25,323 nt of DNA from Fragilaria radians (taxonomy: Eukaryota > Bacillariophyta > Fragilariophyceae > Fragilariales > Fragilariaceae), in the NCBI GenBank assembly GCA_900642245.1, contig CAAAJI010000126.1, positions 110,850 through 136,172 on the forward strand, given 5' to 3'. Of this stretch, positions 19,487-25,323 are shown piece by piece. Numbering within the stretch: the stretch's first letter is position 1; each line of letters begins with the position of its first letter. The notes under the pieces were generated by a model. It was not told where the DNA came from, did no database searches, and saw only the letters and a program-made list of their open reading frames with translations. The position numbers and the translations under genes were made by a program.

Positions 19487-20345
19487 TTCATGTAACCTCA
19501 CAATAAATATATCTCTTTTTTAAATGTAAGATTGTCAAAATCAAAATTTTGGGGACCTCTTCTTCTCTCAGGGTATAAATTAAATTCTTGTCAATTGTGA
19601 TATTGTACTATAAATGTCAATTGTCTTTTTGCAACTATAGTTTTTTATTTCTGGATATAGTCACGTATACCAAAAATGGATTGTTGATAACAAACAGAGA
19701 ATACGTACCCATTCAAATTGTTTCCACTTTTTCATATCAATGTAGTTGGAAAATATACTAAATTCTTGTAGGAAGACAAATAGTTCATGTCGTACAATAA
19801 CAAATGTTAGAGAAACTATATATATATATATGTTCCAGTGTTCTGTTGACACTGAATTCCGAGTAGGAAACCAATCTGTAACATACATATAGTATGTTTT
19901 ATACATCCTGCTGAAGCTATACCCTGGTAGAAACTATGGCAAAGATGATAATGGAAGAGTGCATTCGACAAAAAAGCGTCTGAAAATCAATGCAACATGA
20001 TTACTGGCGAAATGAAGGAATGCACCTAAACCTTTGGAAACCAATTAAAAACGTCCATACTAGTATTACTAGATTTGTTGTAAAATAAAAATAATGCTTT
20101 CAACAAGACAGTACAATCATAAATATATCAAAGTAATGACAAAACTGTGGAAGCTAGTGAACTTATGAATAGCGTAAATCACCTAAACTTAGCAAAACGA
20201 TTCACTTCAATAAAATCCTTCAGGATATTTCTAAACTTTTTGCAAGAAGACTAGGCACCATTTCTTTCTATGGACCTTTTTTCATTAAAATGTTTAACAC
20301 TAATAATTTAGGGTCAAAGCATATAGTATTGGGGCAAATTCAATA
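19487..20345. other. AT-rich intergenic stretch
   Basis: The 3' flank of the sulfotransferase-like gene, followed by about 750 bp of AT-rich DNA with a short AT dinucleotide tract near 19818-19832. The minus-strand frame at 19661-19906 has no recognisable domain. I see nothing else to support. The right edge grades into the gypsy-type reverse transcriptase relic. Confidence 0.5.
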
Positions 20346-20760
20346 CTGCATCTACACTACGGAGAAAGAAATGGTTGGTAAATACTGAAGCAAATAAAGA
20401 TGCATTGTCCAAAATACAATTCTGAATGAAGCGCCTTTAGAGACATAGCCCAAGATCTGGGGATTTTAAAGTATTTGAGGAGCTTTACCAGCAAACGGAA
20501 TACTTGAGAGCAAAACAAATACCCAGTCCTAAACATTTGGACCAATTTTAGGCACTTGACGAGCTAACATTTACAGCTGCAGTAGATTGAAGCAAGCGTT
20601 ATTACTGCATGCCAATGCGAAAGAAATCTCAGGAATACTATTTCCTTGGGAAGAGTAGGCACCTACGAATCATCCAATTTTCCAAAGTATTCCCGAAATA
20701 CGTTCTAACATCAATGAGCAGAGAAGGCAACTTATGACGAGAATCGACAATAAAAGAAGG
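20346..20760 (+). pseudogene. Decayed Ty3/gypsy-type reverse transcriptase relic
   Basis: Frameshifted plus-strand pieces follow the order of a gypsy reverse transcriptase. A weak EKEM piece comes first. NSE-stop-SA at 20418-20435 matches the conserved NSEWxAP, with Trp turned into TGA. ELYQQTEYLRAKQIPSPKHL starts at 20480 and corresponds to the FRELN...PxPKI part. FTAAVD-stop-SKRYYCMPM (about 20570-20625) corresponds to TAxDLSMGYYHIPL. In shifted frames, ILFPWEE and IFQ follow, corresponding to TxLPWGKY and the later IFQ. The catalytic YxDD motif is not visible. Several stops and shifts make it inactive. The assignment uses remembered consensus motifs of the family, and their order and spacing make chance unlikely. 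Confidence 0.72.
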
Positions 20761-20954
20761 TGCATTGTAGAACCTGAAAAGTAAGGGATTCTAAATCAGA
20801 AAGTTGACAGATTATTATAATGGCAGAGGAACACAGGTAAGAGGAAACGTTAGTGTCCCACTAGGCCATCATGAGAGCATGATTGGTTGGTTTCATAAAT
20901 ACCCTGGTACTTCCAGCTACAATTAAAAAAACTGTCAAATTGACACATAATATT

Positions 20955-21251
20955 GAATAATTCAAAGTTAAACAATGAATCTAGACATGAATCTTGGAGA
21001 GATTCGAAAAGAAAACAAATCGTGGAAGAAACAAAAGGAAACGAATCTTGCGAGAGAATCTCCAAAATACCAAGATGAAAGAAAGGAAGAAAGACTCATT
21101 TTCGTTGGTTTGGCAATGCCACGATAAAATAGAAAAAATGTTGTAATGTATTATCTAATACTACCTAATATTCATTCGGACTATTGAAAGCAAATGTGAA
21201 GTTATCTGGTAGCCAGATAGATAAGTATCCACAAGTGCAATGTCGCTTAAC
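20955..21251. repeat. Duplicated repeat R1 with internal ~27-nt units
   Basis: R1 matches R2 (22781-23014) in the same orientation. Shared blocks are AACAATGAAT, ATGAATCTTGGAGAGATTCG, GAGAGAATCTCCAAAA, TTTGGCA(A/G)TGCCACGATAA and AAAGCAAATGTGAAGT, then CTGGTAG(C/T)CAGATAGA. R1 has extra bases in two places. The left part contains three diverged units of about 27 nt that begin AATCTTG(G)GAGA. TTGGAGAGATTC can also pair with GAATCTCCAA, making a hairpin kept in both copies. R1 lies between the reverse transcriptase relic and the gag relic. Confidence 0.75.
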
Positions 21252-21640
21252 ACAAACCAGATTTGGAATACATAGAGATATTCGGAACTTATCCCATAGA
21301 GAAATATCTGGAAGAACCAATAGGAATAAAAGAGCATCATGAGGTAGGGGAGGTAGAAGGATTGCAAGAAAGAAAAGTACTTGCAGGGGCTAACTTCAGA
21401 AAGACAAGTTGACAAAACGAAAGTCACTAGATGACTACGTATACTAGGTTGGATCCGCCAAGCAAGCCAGTCAGTTTCCTGCGAAAAGTAAACATTTAAT
21501 CAATGAAATTAATCAAACATTTGAGTAGGGAAACGATGTTAGAAAAACTGGATATGGATATTTATATGTCATAATTAAAATTATCAACAATCAATGTTGA
21601 TTTTACTAGAAAAAGAGAAGATGAACAATTTATGAAGCAA
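21252..21640. other. Gene-free spacer between R1 and the gag relic
   Basis: About 390 bp without a supportable gene. The minus-strand frame across 21161-21427 overlaps R1 and has no recognisable domain. Decayed gag sequence may extend leftwards into this interval, but I could not align it by eye. Confidence 0.4.
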
Positions 21641-22600
21641 AGATTTGATCCCATGTTCAAAGAGATATATTATCTACACCTGAAATCACTTAAAGCTTAT
21701 GCATTTTTTAAAACAGTGTAACAAGGCACTTCAGACAAAGATTCAGGCCCGTGCGGATTTCGAAGTAATCAAGCAAGATCCATTTAAGCTGGGCATCGAA
21801 GAGTATTCTATGAGCTATCACGAAAATGAATATGAAGTGATAACAATTATAGATGTAATGAAGATTTTTTATTTTGAAGCAGCAAGATGACAAGTCATTA
21901 TTTGGTTATACTGAAAGATTCAAGTCTGCCAAGGAGATCCTGATTAGTCAAATAGGCAGTCCAAATAAATTTAACTAAACACATAAATTCATTGGTGAAA
22001 GACAAATCTGATGAGCAAGAAGCAAAGTATAATGAGAAGTTGGAAAAAGTGTTAAAAATTTGGAGAGAAAGATCGACAAGCAAGTCTAAATGAGATGAAA
22101 TAACTATAGAACTTTTCAATCCAATTAAATATGAATCACTGAATTCAATGGAAAAGAAAAGAACTGTGTGATCACTTATTTTTTTTACTGAGAAAATAGA
22201 TGAAAAGTATTAATGCTCGCCACTGTGCAATGGAAACCCTCAAAGAGAATAAGTGAATCGTGAAGAAGTTTCAAGTCGTACAGTTAGCATAGAATCTAGC
22301 CATGGATTTGAATTGAATCCCAATTATTCTTGTGTGGCAAACATTTTGGCACACGGGAGTCAGATAACAGTCTCTTGACATGTTGACGATTTGAAAATCA
22401 ATCATAAGAAAGTTGGCCATTCCTCCCTTGCGTAAAATAAACCTATTGAAAGATTGGAGATATAAAAATAAAAGAATGGAAAAATACACTAATATATGGG
22501 AATAAAACTGGATCATTCCGTGAATGGACAGGGTATAATTGATTTGGTTGATTACGTGGAATTCAGGATAAACAGTTTTCCATCAGAGTGTTTTTTAAAA
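21641..22600 (+). pseudogene. Decayed retrotransposon gag relic, possibly running into protease
   Basis: The best-preserved part lies in 21699-21975. FLKQCNKALQTKIQARADFE and DPFKLGIEEYSMSYHENEYE are in one frame. After a one-base shift near 21880, QQDDKSLFGYTERFKSAKE and IGSPNKFN follow. This matches the style of LTR-retrotransposon gag proteins common in diatoms (CNKAMxxKIExRxDFE, DPIxLLxxIKExxxxYxExxYE, then ESLxDYTKRFKxA). A degenerate zinc-knuckle-like CGKHFGTRESDN appears near 22335-22370. NGQGIIDLVDYVEF near 22520-22565 could be a worn protease active-site region. Multiple stops and shifts rule out function. The family (copia or gypsy) is not decided from gag alone. Confidence 0.65.
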
Positions 22601-22780
22601 ATCTGTGAACTTTCCGTCGAATTAAAATTTATTGAAAGTGCAAGAAAAAAGTCCAAGTCAATCAAAGGCCATGGAAAAAAGTGTAAGATGGTCAGACAGA
22701 AGATTATGAGTCTACCAACTACAGCACATTTTTTAATTTGGTGCTGCATTCAAGATCAGTTGGAAAACAGGAGTGTGTTG

Positions 22781-23014
22781 GAGAATTCAAATTAAAACAA
22801 TGAATTCAGAAATGAATCTTGGAGAGATTCGAAAAGAAACAAATCTTGGAGAGAAACAAAAGGATAAGAATCTTGTGAGAGAATCTCCAAAAGTTTGTTG
22901 ATTTGGCAGTGCCACGATAAAATAGGAAACCATTAATTAGGCCCATATAAAGCAAATGTGAAGTAGACTGGTAGTCAGATAGAATAAGCATCCAAAAGTG
23001 CTATTTTGCTCAAC
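22781..23014. repeat. Duplicated repeat R2
   Basis: R2 is the second copy of R1 (20955-21251), in the same orientation and shorter by two internal gaps. It keeps the three ~27-nt units, the TTGGAGAGATTC/GAATCTCCAA hairpin arms, the TGCCACGATAAAATAG block and the AAAGCAAATGTGAAGTAGACTG block. R1 and R2 bracket the gag relic. Their distance from start to start is about 1.83 kb. Confidence 0.75.
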
Positions 23015-24324
23015 GATAATGAGTGATCATAGTAGAGACCACATGAAAACATCCAAATCATGTTAATCATTCCAAATCACAAAACCACAGCAACAACGGT
23101 ATACTGATCTAAAAGGGCTGGGTAGATCAATGTATCTGAATCAATCTATACTCAATTGTACCTTGGGAGAATGCACTTTTCATTATTTTTTAGCATAATT
23201 GAATTCTACAGCTAACATTTTTGCCACTAAAAATATATTTGTATGGATAAAATGTGCAGGAATCTTGGCGTTTTGGTCATCTCCAACGTTTTAACAGTCA
23301 TTTAAACCTGCGTGGTAAGGGCTCACACTTCAAGTTGAACTTAATGGGTTGGGACTTTTGTACATTTTCACGATCATTCATGTTCTAGAAGTAACACTTT
23401 CCATCAGTATATTTATTTTAATCTGAAAATGATCACACGACACCTTTTGAATTGACCAGACCTATATTCTAGTGAACGGGCGATATAGTGTAGAATGCTT
23501 AGTCATCTTAAACATTCAATCGAAATTGCTTTAGTCATTAAGTAACGTTTCTTCTTCTCATCTTGTCCTTTACTATTTTGGTCAGTTTTTGCTAGAGGAA
23601 TAGCACTCTCTTGATTAGTCCGATAATCTAGGCTCTTACATTCACTAAGAAGACAGAAAGACATGCGTGTATATACTTTAATTCGAAATGGATGGATCAT
23701 ACCTAACCCTGGATATGTAACCACCCATTAGGGGAATTCTATTCTTTCCTTTTGATAATTGCTGTTCCTAAGAGCAACCATCCTTCTCAATCACAGAAAG
23801 CGCTTGGTTTTCTAATGGGTAACATAGAAATATTTTCTGTCATTTAGCTACTTCAAACCAATAATATTCCCCGCTTGATTTGCTGTAGTACATTTTATAG
23901 CAAATTTCTGCACAAAATAGCTCCTCTTGATAATCGTATAGTCAAGTATTTACTCCTTGCTCAACAATCGTTACATTTACCATCGATGGGTAGTTGTCAA
24001 ACTTACAACATTGACCGTATGATTGCTATTATTTAGGTTTGAAAACATGAATAGCCATGCAAAATGTCTCAACCTAGATGATGTGCTTGGTTTTCTTTCC
24101 ATTCTCCTAATTCTGGCGGCAACATTCCTTCGGTGCGACATATGGATTCATCTATACTTCTTGGGAAAAAATAGGGATCTTATAGCATTAACAAGCGGAC
24201 AAAATCTCTATAGCTATTAATCACATATAATCTGAAAGGTAAGGCCTCAACTCACAGAAATCATAACAGAGAAAGACACTTTTTACATCCTCATCTTCCT
24301 CGATGTCGATCATTGATAGGATTG
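23015..24324. other. AT-rich stretch without a supportable gene
   Basis: About 1.3 kb. Short open frames at 23503-23724 (minus) and 24023-24220 (plus) have no recognisable domain and no supporting context. The second includes a hydrophobic stretch (VLGFLSILLILAATFL) that could be chance in AT-rich DNA. I see no repeats shared with other parts of the window. Confidence 0.5.
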
Positions 24325-24798
24325 TCATATTTTCTCTACTACTTTTCCGTTACTATCTCGACGTTTGTAGTACTTGAGGGAGTCCAGTGAACTAACAGAT
24401 TGACAATCACTTGAATTTTCACAATGGATTGCCATACTTTCCATCTCGCGTATTACACCCTGGAGATGATCGAAAACGATTGGGAACATGGATTGATTCA
24501 TGTCACACGAAACGTCTAAAATTTCATCCCCGACGGCTTTTGTAACAAGAGGACGTTGACGATTGCAACTTAGGCTTTGAAGATTTGGAGCGACACGCGC
24601 TGTAGAGAAATCATCGACAACGTTACAGACGGCATGCTGTTTTTTATCTAGATTCTGTTCACAAATGTCAGCACATTTCAACTTAGTCAAATGCTAAGGT
24701 AAGTTTATTATGATGCTCACCTTCCTGCTTGAGCGGAATCTGAAACTAGCTACGTGTTGTCCAAACGATGATGAAGGGATTCTACTTTTCTTGTTCAT
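24325..24798 (-). CDS. Possible small two-exon gene, unrecognised protein
   Basis: The minus-strand frame 24690-24325 has a balanced, protein-like composition and ends at TGA 24327-24325. Its first ATG may not be the start. A plausible model begins at ATG 24798 (MNKKSRIPSSSFGQHV), uses donor GTGAGC (24720) after AGCAGGAAG and acceptor GTGAACAG (24655), and joins in phase 0 to NLDKKQHAVCNV, giving 135 aa. The 66-nt intron is short. The product is polar, with VDDFSTARVAPNLQSLSC and SLDSLKYYKRRDS, and has no signal peptide, membrane segment or known domain. It could also be an exon of a larger gene or a gene remnant. Function is unknown. Confidence 0.35.
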
Positions 24799-25323
24799 CA
24801 GTAAAGATGAGCCACAAAATTGTTCCTCTTTTATCTGGTCCTTATTCTACATTCTTGAAGCAGAACCAATTTTTCATTCACTGGTGCCGAAGAATATCGA
24901 TGACGTGTTTAACTTTTCAGCCTTAAAATCAGCTTGTAGCTACTAGCAACATATACAATTTTGACTTACTTAAAACCCAAATGTGGAATGACGTTGAATA
25001 TTTCTTTTGGGCAATTTTCACAACTATACTTGGTTGCAATTTGAACTTTGGTCATAAGCCCATCCAAGCTTGAAGATTCTCTCTAAATGTATCATGACGA
25101 ATACTTAGTATAATTCCATCTTTTGGACAAAATGAAAAACGGCATCAGAGTTGGCTCGATTTCGAGAATTTCAAATGGAAATCTCGAAACAAAGCAATTG
25201 AATGTTGAGACCACAACCGTTCTTACAATGAGGTATCTGTGTCTACAAGACAACAGTCAGCTAACCTATCCTAACAGTTGGGAAAACTGATGAAGCAGTA
25301 TAAATAAAATTATAATTATGAGC
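24799..25323. other. Right-edge stretch without a supportable gene
   Basis: About 525 bp. The plus-strand frame at 24710-24946 overlaps the possible gene on the other strand and looks like a shadow. The remainder is AT-rich with no domain, repeat or RNA gene that I can see. Upstream exons of the possible minus-strand gene could lie here. Confidence 0.4.

Noticed and set aside
1..25323. CRISPR arrays, tRNA or rRNA genes, bacterial operons, integrons or phage modules
   Set aside because: No regularly spaced identical repeats, no tRNA cloverleaf or conserved TPsiC box, no rRNA blocks and no ribosome-binding-site patterns were found. Introns and protein style are eukaryotic.

Overview
The window looks like nuclear DNA of a stramenopile alga, most likely a diatom and perhaps a pennate one. 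The reasons are short GT-AG introns (99, 130 and 139 nt), Asn-, Thr- and Ser-rich homopolymer runs in proteins, secreted proteins with Pro-Thr-Arg linkers, compact gene spacing, and decayed Ty1/copia and Ty3/gypsy relics in AT-rich flanks. There is no bacterial operon organisation. The species call is an inference from style, not from a search.

Layout. 1-554: 3' end of a gene for a protein with a basic Pro-Thr-rich tail (+). 555-3050: AT-rich, gene-free, with one copy of a dispersed repeat. 3052-3905: broken Ty1/copia gag-protease relic (-). 4381-5319: small secreted protein with two copies of a four-cysteine domain joined by a Pro-Thr-Arg linker (-). 5320-9617: AT-rich, with the second dispersed-repeat copy and weak coding-like scraps. 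9618-19486: the dense gene island. 19487-24320: AT-rich, with a gypsy-type reverse transcriptase relic, a duplicated repeat and a gag relic. 24325-24798: a possible small two-exon gene (-).

The gene island has three genes. The first (+) is a secreted trypsin-like protease with one intron, fused to a Pro-Thr linker, a propeller-like region, a glycosylatable stalk and a C-terminal hydrophobic tail that reads as a GPI-anchor signal (965 aa). It converges on a full-length three-exon ABCC/MRP transporter (-, 1532 aa). That transporter diverges from a single-pass, sulfotransferase-like protein (+, 468 aa) across about 220 bp, in which both strands stay open. An ABCC pump beside a possible sulfotransferase is suggestive, because ABCC proteins commonly export sulfated or glutathione conjugates, but a functional link is not shown.

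The item most worth a second look is the protease-propeller-GPI fusion. Its intron is a multiple of three and carries an in-frame stop. Intron retention would therefore give a shorter, unanchored protein lacking the end of the protease domain.
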